Shown here piece after piece: positions 16,405 to 25,581 of a stretch of DNA of 64,000 bases; position 1 is the stretch's first letter, and every line of letters starts with the position of its first letter. The translations under genes and the position numbers were made by a program. This DNA is from Faecalibacillus intestinalis. Lineage in GTDB: Bacteria > Bacillota_I > Bacilli_A > Erysipelotrichales > Coprobacillaceae. The notes beneath the pieces were generated by a model that searched no databases, had not been told where the DNA came from, and worked only from the letters and a program-made list of their open reading frames with translations. The DNA lies in NCBI RefSeq assembly GCF_003024685.1, contig NZ_PYLQ01000005.1:45817-109816 (forward strand), given 5' to 3'.

Positions 16405-17339
16405 TATAATGTACAAATCATGACTGTCATTGTTCCATCAAAATCAACTTCTTTTTGATCCGAACATACAACAAAATGATCTCCTTTTCTCACTTCTTTT
16501 CCTTCTACTGTTCCTTGTCCTTCAATGATTGATACAAGTTGGAATGGTTTATCATTGATGACTTTATTATATCCTGTCATATCATATTTATTTAATGTTA
16601 AATAGTTAGATGATACAAGCTCTTTTCTTGTTCCATTTTCAATTGTTTCTTCTACTTGTTTAGCTAGATCGTATGGTTTATAAGGCACTGTTGTCACATC
16701 GATGGATTGTTTTACATGAAGTTGTCTTTCATTTCCATCTTTATCTTTTCGATGATAATCATAAACACGGTATGTGATATCTGATGATTGTTGTGCTTCA
16801 TAGATCAATGAACCTTTACAGATAGCATGAATTGTTCCACTTGGAATATAGAAGAAATCTCCTTTTTTGATATCAAACTTATTTAATAAATGATCATAAT
16901 CATCGTTTTCGATAGCTTTTACAAGTTCTTCTTTGGTTTTAGCATGATGTCCCATGACCATCTTTGTATCTTCTTTACAATCTAATACATACCAGCATTC
17001 TGTCTTTCCTAATGAATTTTCATGAAGAGCTGCATATTCATCATTTGGATGGACTTGTACAGATAAATCATTACAAGCATCGATGATCTTTACAAGCAAT
17101 GGAAATTGTTTATCTTTGATATTTCCAAAAAGTTCACGATGTTTATCAAAAACTTTTGACAGTGTTTGTCCTTTGAATTCACCTTCTATGATTTTATTAT
17201 CACCATTTGGATGAGCTGAAGGTGCCCAGCATTCTCCTGTTTGATCACTTGGAATAGCATAACCATACTTTTCTTTAAGTTGGTTTCCTCCCCAAATCAT
17301 TTCTTTAAATACAGGTTCTACCCATAAAATATGTCCCAT
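16404..17339 (-). CDS. manA: Mannose-6-phosphate isomerase, class I
   Basis: A 311-aa cupin enzyme interconverting mannose-6-P and fructose-6-P. It opens MGHILWVEPVFKEMIWGGNQL and has the zinc-site segment LSVQVHPNDEYA, then GTIHAICKG and EAQQSSDITYRVYDY, standard for Firmicute ManA. The ribosome site GGAGGAAAG lies within the 3' end of the DUF523 gene. It is third in an HAD-DUF523-manA-zinc ribbon operon. Confidence 0.94.
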   Translation of the reverse strand: MGHILWVEPVFKEMIWGGNQLKEKYGYAIPSDQTGECWAPSAHPNGDNKIIEGEFKGQTLSKVFDKHRELFGNIKDKQFPLLVKIIDACNDLSVQVHPNDEYAALHENSLGKTECWYVLDCKEDTKMVMGHHAKTKEELVKAIENDDYDHLLNKFDIKKGDFFYIPSGTIHAICKGSLIYEAQQSSDITYRVYDYHRKDKDGNERQLHVKQSIDVTTVPYKPYDLAKQVEETIENGTRKELVSSNYLTLNKYDMTGYNKVINDKPFQLVSIIEGQGTVEGKEVRKGDHFVVCSDQKEVDFDGTMTVMICTL

Positions 17340-17341
17340 TT

Positions 17342-17788
17342 TTACTTTCCTCCATTTATTAATTTTAAAACCTCTGTTACTTCATTTTCACTATAAACTG
17401 CAATTCCTTTTTCTTTTAACATCTGTACAAAAATACCATCACCTTCAACAAGTTGATGTGAAAATGTTCCATCATAAATATGATTTTTTCCACAGCTTGG
17501 ACTTTTAGCTTTTAAAACAGCTATTTTAATATTTTTTTCTAAACATTTATCTAAAGCAATTTTAGCACCTTGTGTATATTCTTTTGTACGATCAATTCCT
17601 TTTTGATCAATCACTTTTTCCCCAGTAACTTCACAAGATGTTCTAGGAATTGGTAAACCACCTAAGACTTCTGGACAAAGTGGTAACGCTAAACCTTGAT
17701 CATAAAGTTCCTTTATTTCCTTACAAAGATTATTCTTTCCAGCATATGTACAATTTTCACCAATTAAACATCTCGATACTGCAATCAT
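17342..17788 (-). CDS. DUF523/TudS-like protein (possible thiouracil desulfurase)
   Basis: A 148-aa protein opening MIAVSRCLIGENCTYAG, with LCPEVLGGLPIPRTSCE and LKAKSPSCGKNHIYDG. These three Cys-containing segments define DUF523. Characterised members (TudS) use three Cys to hold a [4Fe-4S] cluster that removes sulfur from thiouracil. Whether this copy has that activity is inferred only from the family. It overlaps the HAD gene by 4 nt (ATGA), so the two are co-translated. Confidence 0.82.
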   Translation of the reverse strand: MIAVSRCLIGENCTYAGKNNLCKEIKELYDQGLALPLCPEVLGGLPIPRTSCEVTGEKVIDQKGIDRTKEYTQGAKIALDKCLEKNIKIAVLKAKSPSCGKNHIYDGTFSHQLVEGDGIFVQMLKEKGIAVYSENEVTEVLKLINGGK

Positions 17789-18426
17789 TTTAGAATGTCC
17801 TTAATATCACTTGGTTTAGAAACAGTATAAGTTGCTCCAGCTTGAACAAGTTCTTCTTTTCCTCTAAAGCCCCATTCACACCCTACAGATTTAATTTTAG
17901 CATTGATGGCTGTTTCAATATCTACATTACTATCACCAATCATCAATGTTTCATTTTTATTACTTTCCATTAACTGCATAGCTAGTTGTACTAAACAAGG
18001 ATGTGGTTTTTTTGGTTGATAAACCGTATTTCCGAAAACATACATAAATTTATTAGGAAATAAATGATTTACAATTGTTACTGCATTTACTTTTGGTTTA
18101 TTCGTTACAACTGCTAATTTATACCCTTGATGATAAAGTTCATCAATTAATTCTTTCATTCCTTTATAAGGTTTTGTATGTTTTAAACAATTTTCTTTAT
18201 AAATTTCATCAAAACGTGCACGATATTTTCTCACATCTTTTTTATATTTTTCAGGTAAAGCACGCTCTATTAATTTATCAACACCATTTCCTACAAATTG
18301 TTTATATGTATCTAAATCATAGGTAGGAAAATGATTTTCTTCCATTAATATATTTGTAGATAAAGCTAAATCTTCTATTGAATCTACAAGTGTTCCATCT
18401 AAATCAAAAATCAACGTATTATACAT
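17785..18426 (-). CDS. HAD hydrolase, phosphoglycolate phosphatase/PpaX-like
   Basis: A 213-aa HAD phosphatase with motif I FDLDGTLVDS, motif II VVTNKP, a conserved Lys in KKPHPCL and motif III MIGDSNVDIETA. The C1 helical cap matches Gph/PpaX proteins, which act on phosphoglycolate or pyrophosphate; the substrate is not determined here. It is first in the operon leading to DUF523 and manA. A TATAAT -10 on the minus strand lies about 20-30 bases ahead of its start, back to back with the promoter of the next gene. Confidence 0.85.
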   Translation of the reverse strand: MYNTLIFDLDGTLVDSIEDLALSTNILMEENHFPTYDLDTYKQFVGNGVDKLIERALPEKYKKDVRKYRARFDEIYKENCLKHTKPYKGMKELIDELYHQGYKLAVVTNKPKVNAVTIVNHLFPNKFMYVFGNTVYQPKKPHPCLVQLAMQLMESNKNETLMIGDSNVDIETAINAKIKSVGCEWGFRGKEELVQAGATYTVSKPSDIKDILK

Positions 18427-18473
18427 AGACTTCCCCTTTCACTTTATCTAGATTATAGCACAACTTCTATTTA

Positions 18474-18502
18474 TTGTTTATTAGTTTTTGTTATGTTAGA
18501 AT
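18474..18502 (+). promoter_or_regulatory. Probable sigma-A promoter of the small membrane protein
   Basis: TTGTTT, 17-bp spacer, TAGAAT, ending about 18 bp before the start codon. Confidence 0.5.
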
Positions 18503-18520
18503 AGTTCTTGAGGTGAAATT

Positions 18521-18712
18521 ATGAAACAACAAAAAGATGTTTTCATGACATTATTAACAGGTTTAGGAGCAGCATTAGGAATCATTACATATTTTTTATG
18601 TACATTCCTTTTCCATAAATATGAAACAATTGGTGCTTTATCTATCTTTGGTTTAGCCATGATTTTCAGAGTAATTGGTTATTTTTTTGATAAAATGCTT
18701 GCTAAAAAGTAG
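18521..18712 (+). CDS. Small two-helix membrane protein, unknown
   Basis: 63 aa with a good ribosome site (GAGGTGA) and an ATG. Two hydrophobic segments (about residues 9-29 and 36-55) are joined by FHKYETIG, and the ends are basic. I do not recognise the family. It stands alone on the plus strand with its own promoter and a bidirectional terminator, so it is probably a real gene. Confidence 0.7.
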   Translation: MKQQKDVFMTLLTGLGAALGIITYFLCTFLFHKYETIGALSIFGLAMIFRVIGYFFDKMLAKK

Positions 18713-18737
18713 ATTCATGCGAATCTACTTTTCTTTT
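18706..18737. terminator. Bidirectional terminator between convergent genes
   Basis: AAGTAGATTC-ATGC-GAATCTACTT with T-rich tails on both strands; it overlaps the stop codons of the small membrane gene and the DeoR regulator. Confidence 0.8.
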
Positions 18738-19483
18738 GTATATATTATTTGACATTCTGCTTTTTCTATCTTTTCTCGATAAGTATCAGGTAACCAATCA
18801 ACAACAAGAACATCAATATCTTGAAAAGCTAAAGCTTTATAAGAACTTTTTTTATTAAATTTACTATGATCTACAACTAAGCAAACTTTTTGACTTCGAC
18901 TTGCTACCTTTTTTTTAATCATAGCATCTTCAAATTCTTCAACATAAATACCATCTTCCATCACAGCTGCTGCTGCTACATAAGCTAAATCAAAATAAAT
19001 TTGATCAATCATATTCAACGTTTGACTTCCATACATATAACGATTCTTTTTAAAGTAAGTTCCACCAATCATCTGACATAAACAATGATTCGATAATATT
19101 TCAATATTATCTAAAGAATGAGTATAAGCTTCTATATTACCTTCTACATATTGACATAAAGCAGCCACCGTTGTTGAAGTATCAAAAAAGATTACTTTAT
19201 TGTTTTCACTCAAAGAAACAGCTATTTTTCCAATTTCATTTTTTATCTCTTCATTTTCTTGTTTTCTTGTTTGATAACTTCCAATTTGATGTACATCATT
19301 TAATGTAATACCACCATGTGTTCTAACTGCCAAATTTTCATTTACAAGACGAACAATATCTCTTCTTGCTGTATCTCTAGAAATATGAAATTGATCCATA
19401 ATTTCTTGATTGGTCATTGTCTTTTTAGCTTTTAATATTTCTAATATTTTATAAATTCTTTCTTCTTGATACACCTTATTCAC
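18725..19483 (-). CDS. DeoR/GlpR family transcriptional regulator
   Basis: 252 aa. An N-terminal helix-turn-helix (TNQEIMDQFHISRDTARRDI, about residues 23-42) is followed by the DeoR hinge VRTHGGI. The C-terminal ISOCOT-type sugar-phosphate sensor includes IFFDTSTT. It should respond to a phosphorylated sugar. Its start overlaps the upstream HAD gene by 8 nt, and both share the dyad operator/promoter at 20281-20354, so autoregulation is likely. Confidence 0.9.
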   Translation of the reverse strand: MNKVYQEERIYKILEILKAKKTMTNQEIMDQFHISRDTARRDIVRLVNENLAVRTHGGITLNDVHQIGSYQTRKQENEEIKNEIGKIAVSLSENNKVIFFDTSTTVAALCQYVEGNIEAYTHSLDNIEILSNHCLCQMIGGTYFKKNRYMYGSQTLNMIDQIYFDLAYVAAAAVMEDGIYVEEFEDAMIKKKVASRSQKVCLVVDHSKFNKKSSYKALAFQDIDVLVVDWLPDTYREKIEKAECQIIYTKEK

Positions 19484-20270
19484 CTACTAAATTATCTAAT
19501 GCATAAACGATTCCATCTTCATCATTAGAAAGCGTATATGTTGGAATACTTTCTAAAACACCTTGCGCTCCATTAGCCATCGCAAATCCTTTTCCTGTTA
19601 AAAGAAGCATATCTAAATCATTATAGTTATCTCCAAAAGAAACTGTTTGATGAAGACCTATTTTCATTTTATCACATAAAAATTGAATCGCACTGGATTT
19701 TGATACCGATTCATCCATAATTTCTAAATAAGTATCTTTTGATTTATAAATCTTTAAACCACTAAATTTTTCTTTTAAGCTCATTTCTAAACGATCAACA
19801 ATTCCTGCTTCAGCAATCACTAATAATTTATGAACCTTTTTAACTCCATTTAAATCCAATTTTTCAGGTTTCAACCCTGTAATAATGCTTTCCTCTTCAA
19901 TTCCTTCATCTATTTCATCGACCATCCAATGATTCTCAACATAAAAACTAACAGGAATTTGATAATAATATTTAATATATTTATAAAGTCTTTTCGCCAT
20001 TTCTACTGAAAATCCTTTTGAATAGATTACTTTTTGATTTTCATCTAAAATCAAACCTCCACTATAACTTACCATTGGTGCCTTTATTTGTAATTCATCT
20101 AAAAAATAATGCATTCCTTTAGGCATTCTCGCTGAAACAAGAACAAAAGGAATATTTTGTATAGCTAACTGTTGTACTTTCTTTTTTGTTTTTTCACTTA
20201 TTTGATGTTTTGAATTCAATAATGTTCCATCAATATCACTAAATACGCATTTATAAGTCATATCACTCAC
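19476..20270 (-). CDS. Cof-type HAD phosphatase
   Basis: 264 aa with motif I FSDIDGTLLNS, the C2B cap of Cof proteins, and motif III SFGDNYNDLDMLLLTGKGFAM. Such enzymes dephosphorylate sugar phosphates or flavin/pyridoxal phosphates. Pairing with a DeoR regulator suggests that its substrate is the inducer or a related sugar phosphate; this is an inference. The ribosome site GAGGTGAG precedes the ATG. Confidence 0.88.
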   Translation of the reverse strand: MSDMTYKCVFSDIDGTLLNSKHQISEKTKKKVQQLAIQNIPFVLVSARMPKGMHYFLDELQIKAPMVSYSGGLILDENQKVIYSKGFSVEMAKRLYKYIKYYYQIPVSFYVENHWMVDEIDEGIEEESIITGLKPEKLDLNGVKKVHKLLVIAEAGIVDRLEMSLKEKFSGLKIYKSKDTYLEIMDESVSKSSAIQFLCDKMKIGLHQTVSFGDNYNDLDMLLLTGKGFAMANGAQGVLESIPTYTLSNDEDGIVYALDNLVGE

Positions 20271-20280
20271 CTCTTGCTTA

Positions 20281-20354
20281 TATTATACGTATATATAAGT
20301 ATATGTCAATACATTTACTTATATATACGTATAATAATTAAGCATATATAAGTA
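20281..20354 (-). promoter_or_regulatory. Promoter with large dyad operator for the Cof-DeoR operon
   Basis: TTGACA (20304-20309), a 16-bp spacer and TATAAT (20282-20287) form a near-ideal promoter on the minus strand. A perfect 21-bp inverted repeat (20281-20301 with 20316-20336, 14 bp apart) places one arm between -35 and -10. A third half-site (ATATATAAGTA) lies at about 20344-20354. The core half-site is ACTTATATATACG. This is the expected layout for repression by the DeoR protein encoded in the same operon. Confidence 0.8.
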
Positions 20355-20379
20355 AAAAAAGTAGGTTTACCTACTTTTT
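20353..20379 (-). terminator. Intrinsic terminator of the carboxypeptidase gene
   Basis: AAAAAGTAGG-TAAA-CCTACTTTTT plus T run on the minus strand, overlapping the stop codon. Confidence 0.8.
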
Positions 20380-22521
20380 ACGATTTCTTTGTTGACATCT
20401 TTTTTTACGTCTTTGTTTAATCATGATTTTTCTTACTAATAATAAAACCACAAGAATGATGACAACTGCCATTACACATGGTAAAACAACATTCTTCATT
20501 TTTCTCATAAAAACAACAGAACCACTTTCATCTACTGCTTGTGTTGTATTAAGTGAAATTGTTTCTAATTTTGTATCTCGATAGTAAACATCCATTGTTC
20601 CTGCTTTTTGATCTTTTTTAACAGGAGCTGTTAAATCTTTTAAATGATATTTATATTTTATATCAGATGGATTGTAATTATTTGGTAAAACAGCTTCGAT
20701 ATCTTTTTCTGTGATGACATCAACTTTATTTGTTTGACCATTTTTTATTTTAACAGAATTCATTTTTGTATCTTTTTTAATAATATTCGCAACTGAATAA
20801 TGATCTTTTACATAATTACCTAAAGCAAGGGTATCATTTACGGTACAATGATTATAGCCATCACTATTTTTAGAAAAGCCAACAACACAAACATAATGAT
20901 GATCATTGATATTCAATAAACTTGATAAAGTACTTTGAGCTTTGCTTGTATAACCACTTTTGCATCCTTCAATCATTGATGTATCAATATGGTCTCTTTT
21001 ACTTTTATAAATAACTTTTTTGACCCATTGATGTTGACCATCACTTGACGTATATTGATATCTATCAAAGACTTCAACAAATTTTTTATTCTTTAAAGCA
21101 TATTGGGTAATTTTAGCCATATCATATGCCGTTGTATAATGATCATCATCATGAATTCCTGTTGTATTTACAAAATGAGAATCTTTTAATCCTAATTTTT
21201 TTACCAGTTGATTCATCTTTTCAACGAACTTTTCTTGACTACCACACGTATTATTAGCTAGAGCACGACAAGCATCTGCACCTGAAGGTAACATTGCTCC
21301 CATCAACATATCTCTATAAGTGACAACTTCTCCGACAGTAAAGTCTGCAGAAGTAGCTCCTGTTTCCCAAACTGTATCGATATCACTTTGCGTAATCGTA
21401 GCTGTTTTATCTAGATCATCTAACATTTCAATAGCAACAATACATGTTAAAATTTTTGTAATACTTGCTGGATACATTTTATCATGGGCATTTTTATTGT
21501 ATAAAACTTGTCCGGTATCTTTATCGATGACAATTCCATATTGTCCTACAATATTGACTTCTTCCCCTTCAGCGAAAACTGGTACGAATGATGTAAAAAT
21601 CATCATCAATGATAAAGTTATTGTAAATAATTTTTTAATCATTGTTTTCCTCCCCCTATGTAAAAAAGATAACTTTGTTTCTGATATCAAAACCGAAATA
21701 AAAATAATCATAAATCCTAATCCAATTTGAAGTGTCATTATTTCTTGTCCAAATAATATGGAAAAGAAAACTCCAAAAACAGATTCTAAGCTTAATAATA
21801 ATGCTGCTATATTTTCATTAACAAATTTTTGTCCCACATTTTGAAATAAATAACATAATGTAGTGGCAAAGAATGCCAAATATAAGATTTGAAGATAAAT
21901 ACTTGAATCAATATGGAAAACAACTGAAATATCTTCAAATAAAGAGGCTGCTATAAATGAAAAAATAGAAGCAAATGCAAATTGTAAGGCAGTAATAATA
22001 ATTGGAGATGTCTTTTTCATTGCTTTTTCACACACAATAATATGAACAGCATATAAAAAACCACCAATCAAAGTATAAAGATCACCTAAATTCACCTTTA
22101 AGGAACTATCTAAAGAAACAAAACCAACTCCAATAAAACAAAGGATAGCCGCAAATATTTGTGCTTTATCGGGTTTCTTTTTAAAATAAAGCCAACTTAA
22201 TAAAGGAACAATCGTACAATAAACGGCTGTTAAAAAAGCATTTTTACCAGGTGTTGTCAATTGCAAACCAAATGTTTGAATTGAAAAAGCACTAAATAAG
22301 GCTAGACCTGCTAAAAAACCACCTAATAGATCTTGTTTTTTGATTTTTTTTATTTTATTAAAAAATAAAATAGAAATGAAAATTGTACTTAACACAAAAC
22401 GTATACATAATAGCGTAAATGGAGAAATAAAATCCACAGCATTTTTCATCACAATAAAAGAACTTCCCCAAATAAGAGCAGACATTAATAGCATACATTT
22501 ACCTAATATTTCTTTTTTCAT
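20371..22521 (-). CDS. In-frame fusion: EamA/DMT transporter + D-Ala-D-Ala carboxypeptidase (S11)
   Basis: One uninterrupted frame of 716 codons starts at the ATG at 22521 (MKKEILGKCM), which follows GGTGAGGGAG. Residues 1-285 are a ten-helix EamA permease (LIWGSSFIVMKNAV ... LLLSLESVFGVFFS). From Met 294 (base 21642) it becomes a secreted S11 peptidase: signal peptide IKKLFTITLSLMMIFTSFVP-VFAEG, catalytic PASITKI, second motif SGAD in place of the usual SxN, third motif KSGYT in place of KTG, and a C-terminal membrane anchor with a basic tail. A strong internal ribosome site suggests the peptidase is mainly made from Met 294. The peptidase trims D-Ala from peptidoglycan stem peptides; the permease substrate is unknown. 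Confidence 0.85.
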   Translation of the reverse strand: MKKEILGKCMLLMSALIWGSSFIVMKNAVDFISPFTLLCIRFVLSTIFISILFFNKIKKIKKQDLLGGFLAGLALFSAFSIQTFGLQLTTPGKNAFLTAVYCTIVPLLSWLYFKKKPDKAQIFAAILCFIGVGFVSLDSSLKVNLGDLYTLIGGFLYAVHIIVCEKAMKKTSPIIITALQFAFASIFSFIAASLFEDISVVFHIDSSIYLQILYLAFFATTLCYLFQNVGQKFVNENIAALLLSLESVFGVFFSILFGQEIMTLQIGLGFMIIFISVLISETKLSFLHRGRKTMIKKLFTITLSLMMIFTSFVPVFAEGEEVNIVGQYGIVIDKDTGQVLYNKNAHDKMYPASITKILTCIVAIEMLDDLDKTATITQSDIDTVWETGATSADFTVGEVVTYRDMLMGAMLPSGADACRALANNTCGSQEKFVEKMNQLVKKLGLKDSHFVNTTGIHDDDHYTTAYDMAKITQYALKNKKFVEVFDRYQYTSSDGQHQWVKKVIYKSKRDHIDTSMIEGCKSGYTSKAQSTLSSLLNINDHHYVCVVGFSKNSDGYNHCTVNDTLALGNYVKDHYSVANIIKKDTKMNSVKIKNGQTNKVDVITEKDIEAVLPNNYNPSDIKYKYHLKDLTAPVKKDQKAGTMDVYYRDTKLETISLNTTQAVDESGSVVFMRKMKNVVLPCVMAVVIILVVLLLVRKIMIKQRRKKRCQQRNRKK
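21649..21656 (-). promoter_or_regulatory. Internal ribosome binding site for the D-Ala-D-Ala carboxypeptidase
   Basis: GGGGGAGG lies 6 nt before an ATG at 21642 that begins a clear signal peptide. This marks an independent start inside the fused frame; the carboxypeptidase alone would be 423 aa (20371-21642). Confidence 0.8.
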
Positions 22522-22592
22522 ATACTCCCTCACCTACAATCTCGTAAATAATAACACAGTTCGCTTTATTTTTCATTACAAAATTGTTTTTT

Positions 22593-22624
22593 AAAAAGAA
22601 AAGGATGTATCTTTCGATACATCC
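22593..22624 (-). terminator. Intrinsic terminator of ileS
   Basis: GGATGTATC-GAAA-GATACATCC followed by TTTTCTTTTT, just after the ileS stop codon. Confidence 0.88.
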
Positions 22625-22633
22625 TGTTATCTG

Positions 22634-25372
22634 CTATTCAGCTACACGATGAGCTACACTTGCACAACGTGAACATAATTCACCATTCATTTCATCTTCA
22701 TCGAAATAGTTCCAACATCTTGGACATTGTACACCGTCGAATTTTTCAACTTTAATGTAGCTAGTTTCATATTCTTCTAAAGTTGTATCATCAACTAATT
22801 CAACTTTAGCCACAATAAATAATTGTTTTAAATCATCTTTTAAGTTAGCGATATCTTTATATTCATCTTTTAAAGATAATGTTACTTTTGTTTCCATGTT
22901 CGATTTAATTAATTTTTCATTTCTTAAACCTTCCATAGATTTTAAAACATCTTTTCTTACTTCCATAAATTTAGAGAAATAAGCTAAAACTTCTTCTTCA
23001 TTTTCAATATCAAATAATTCATATTTTGGTTCTAAGAAGATAGATTCTGCTTTATTTTCATCACAATGGAAATGATCATGTAATTCTTCAGCAGTAAATA
23101 CAAGTACTGTTGATAATAATTTCATCATTGTTTTAGCATGATGATATAAAACAGTTTGAACTTGTCTTCTACGTGGAGAATTTGCATCTTCAATGTATAA
23201 GATATCTTTTGTGAAATCCATATAGAATGAACTTAAAGTATTTGTAAAGTAATTTAAGATTTCTTGGTTAGCTGTTGCAAAGTCATAATTTGCATAAGCT
23301 TCATCATAAGCTTTCATTAATTCATTTAATTTAGCTAACATATATTGATCAACACCAGGTAAATCTTTGATTTCTACTAAATCACTTGCTTTGAAGTCAT
23401 TTAAGTTACCTAAAACGAATCTCATGGTATTACGGATTTTACGATATCCTTCAGCCACTTGTTTCATGATTTCATTAGAAATACGAACATCTTGTTGATA
23501 AGCAACAGAAGTAGCCCATAATCTTACGATATCAGCACCATATTGGTTAACAAGTTTAATAGGATCTACTGTATTTCCTAATGACTTAGACATTTTATTT
23601 CCTTTACCATCTAATACGAAACCATGTGATAAGACAGTTTTATAAGGAGCTTTACCATGAGCAGCAACACCGATAATTAATGATGAGTTGAACCATCCAC
23701 GATATTGGTCACTACCTTCAAAATAAAGATCTACTGGATAATTAAATCCTCTTTCTACCATCACACCTGTATGTGAACTTCCTGAGTCAAACCATACATC
23801 CATGATATCTTTTTCTTTTTTGAAGATACCATTTGGTGAATGTTCATTTGTATATCCTTCAGGTAATAAATCTTTTTCATCTCTTTCAAACCAAACATTT
23901 GAACCATGTTCTCTAAATAATTCAGAAATATGATCAAATACTTCTTGTTCAATAATTGGAGTCCCATCTTCACAATAGAAAATAGGAATTGGTACACCCC
24001 AAGTACGTTGACGTGAAATACACCAGTCTCCACGATCTCTAATCATGTTATAGATTCTGATGTGTCCCCATTCATTTAACCAGTTAACATTATCAATTTC
24101 ACTTAATAATTTATCTCTGATTTTATCTAATGAACAGAACCATTGATCAGTTGCTCTAAAGATAATAGGTTTTTTAGTACGCCAATCATGTGGGTAACTG
24201 TGTGTGATGAATTCAAGTTTTAATAAAGCTCCAATTTCATCTAATTTCATAGTTACTGTTTTATTGGCGTCATCAACATATTGACCAGCTAACCATTCAC
24301 CACAATCTTCCATCATACAACCATGTTCATCAACGTTACAATAAGCTGGTAAGTTATATTTTTGACCTACAAAGAAGTCGTCTGCCCCAAATCCAGGTGC
24401 AGTATGAACGCATCCAGTACCAGAGTCAGATGTTACATGATCTCCTAAGATAACTAATGATTCTCTATCATATAATGGATGTTGACATGTGATGTATTCT
24501 AATTCAGATCCTTTATAATGATTAACAACTTTGTAATCTGTGATTTCAAATTTAGCCATTAATTCATCAACTAAAGTATCTAAGACAATTAATTTTCCTT
24601 TTTCAGTTTCTACTAATGCATAGTTATAAGAAGCATTTAAGCAGATTGCTAAGTTAGCAGGAATTGTCCAAGGAGTAGTTGTCCAAATAACGAAATTAAC
24701 ATCGTTATCTAAGACTCCTTTACCATCTTTAACTTGGAATTTAACAAAAATTGTTGGTGATTTGATATCATGATATTCAACTTCAGCTTCAGCTAAAGCA
24801 GATTCACTTGATGGTGACCAGTAAACTGGTTTTAATCCTTTGAAAATTAATCCATCCATTGCCATTTTAGCAAAAACTTCAATTTGTCTTGCTTCAAATT
24901 CATGTTGTAATGTTAAATATGGATGTTTATAATCCGCAAATGTTCCCATACGGATCAATTGTTCCATTTGTTTATTTACTTGTTCATGTGCATAAGCATC
25001 ACATTTTTCTCTAAACTTAGCTGTAGGCATTTCTTTACGATTAACACCTAATTTTTGAATAGCATTTTCAATCGGTAAACCATGAGTATCCCATCCAGGA
25101 ATATATGGTGTATAGAAACCATTCATATTTTTATAACGGCAAATAACGTCTTTGATGACTTTGTTTAACATATGCCCCATGTGCATATTTCCATTAGCAT
25201 ACGGAGGACCATCATGGAAGACAAAGCTGTCTTTTCCTTCGTTTTGTTGGATAACTTTGTTATACATGTCGTTTTCTTGCCAACGTTCTACATACTTAGG
25301 TTCTTTTTTTGGTAAGTTTCCACGCATTTCAAAGTCAGTTTTTGGCATTAATAATGTGTCTTTGTAATTCAT
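22634..25372 (-). CDS. ileS: Isoleucyl-tRNA synthetase
   Basis: A 912-aa class I synthetase. The HIGH motif appears as HMGH (residues 64-67, in PPYANGNMHMGHML) and KMSKS at 593-597. The editing domain CP1 contains WTTTPWTIPAN, and a C-terminal zinc finger has CPRCW ... CSRC. The start is the ATG at 25372 (MNYKDTLLMPKTDF) after GAGAGGAAAG; the longer frame enters the T-box leader. It is regulated by an Ile T-box immediately upstream. Confidence 0.97.
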   Translation of the reverse strand: MNYKDTLLMPKTDFEMRGNLPKKEPKYVERWQENDMYNKVIQQNEGKDSFVFHDGPPYANGNMHMGHMLNKVIKDVICRYKNMNGFYTPYIPGWDTHGLPIENAIQKLGVNRKEMPTAKFREKCDAYAHEQVNKQMEQLIRMGTFADYKHPYLTLQHEFEARQIEVFAKMAMDGLIFKGLKPVYWSPSSESALAEAEVEYHDIKSPTIFVKFQVKDGKGVLDNDVNFVIWTTTPWTIPANLAICLNASYNYALVETEKGKLIVLDTLVDELMAKFEITDYKVVNHYKGSELEYITCQHPLYDRESLVILGDHVTSDSGTGCVHTAPGFGADDFFVGQKYNLPAYCNVDEHGCMMEDCGEWLAGQYVDDANKTVTMKLDEIGALLKLEFITHSYPHDWRTKKPIIFRATDQWFCSLDKIRDKLLSEIDNVNWLNEWGHIRIYNMIRDRGDWCISRQRTWGVPIPIFYCEDGTPIIEQEVFDHISELFREHGSNVWFERDEKDLLPEGYTNEHSPNGIFKKEKDIMDVWFDSGSSHTGVMVERGFNYPVDLYFEGSDQYRGWFNSSLIIGVAAHGKAPYKTVLSHGFVLDGKGNKMSKSLGNTVDPIKLVNQYGADIVRLWATSVAYQQDVRISNEIMKQVAEGYRKIRNTMRFVLGNLNDFKASDLVEIKDLPGVDQYMLAKLNELMKAYDEAYANYDFATANQEILNYFTNTLSSFYMDFTKDILYIEDANSPRRRQVQTVLYHHAKTMMKLLSTVLVFTAEELHDHFHCDENKAESIFLEPKYELFDIENEEEVLAYFSKFMEVRKDVLKSMEGLRNEKLIKSNMETKVTLSLKDEYKDIANLKDDLKQLFIVAKVELVDDTTLEEYETSYIKVEKFDGVQCPRCWNYFDEDEMNGELCSRCASVAHRVAE

Positions 25373-25390
25373 TTTTTCTTTCCTCTCTTT

Positions 25391-25575
25391 AAAAATAAAA
25401 AAACACATCATCCTAAGGACGATGTGATCGCGGTACCACCTTAATTCGTATTTTCATACGCTCTTGAAATCTTAACGCGATTAACGTCACCTTCTACTTA
25501 ATTCAAAGGGCTACTCCAGAGTGATACATTATAATCTTTGTTACTGATTTACACCAACCATCAGCTCTCTTAAAA
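25391..25575 (-). promoter_or_regulatory. T-box leader (isoleucine) with terminator, upstream of ileS
   Basis: The minus strand has the stem I start AGAGAGCTGATGGTTGGTG, the specifier region ATCACTCTGGAGTAG with ATC (Ile) at 25523-25525, and the T-box AAGGTGGTACCGCG at 25429-25442. The terminator ACATCGTCC-TTA-GGATGATGT followed by a T run is at 25391-25426. Uncharged tRNA-Ile would stabilise the antiterminator and allow ileS expression. Confidence 0.95.
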
Positions 25576-25581
25576 CTCTAA

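Noticed and set aside
25152..25367. Plus-strand 71-aa ORF
   Set aside because: It lies entirely within ileS on the opposite strand and is explained by codon bias.
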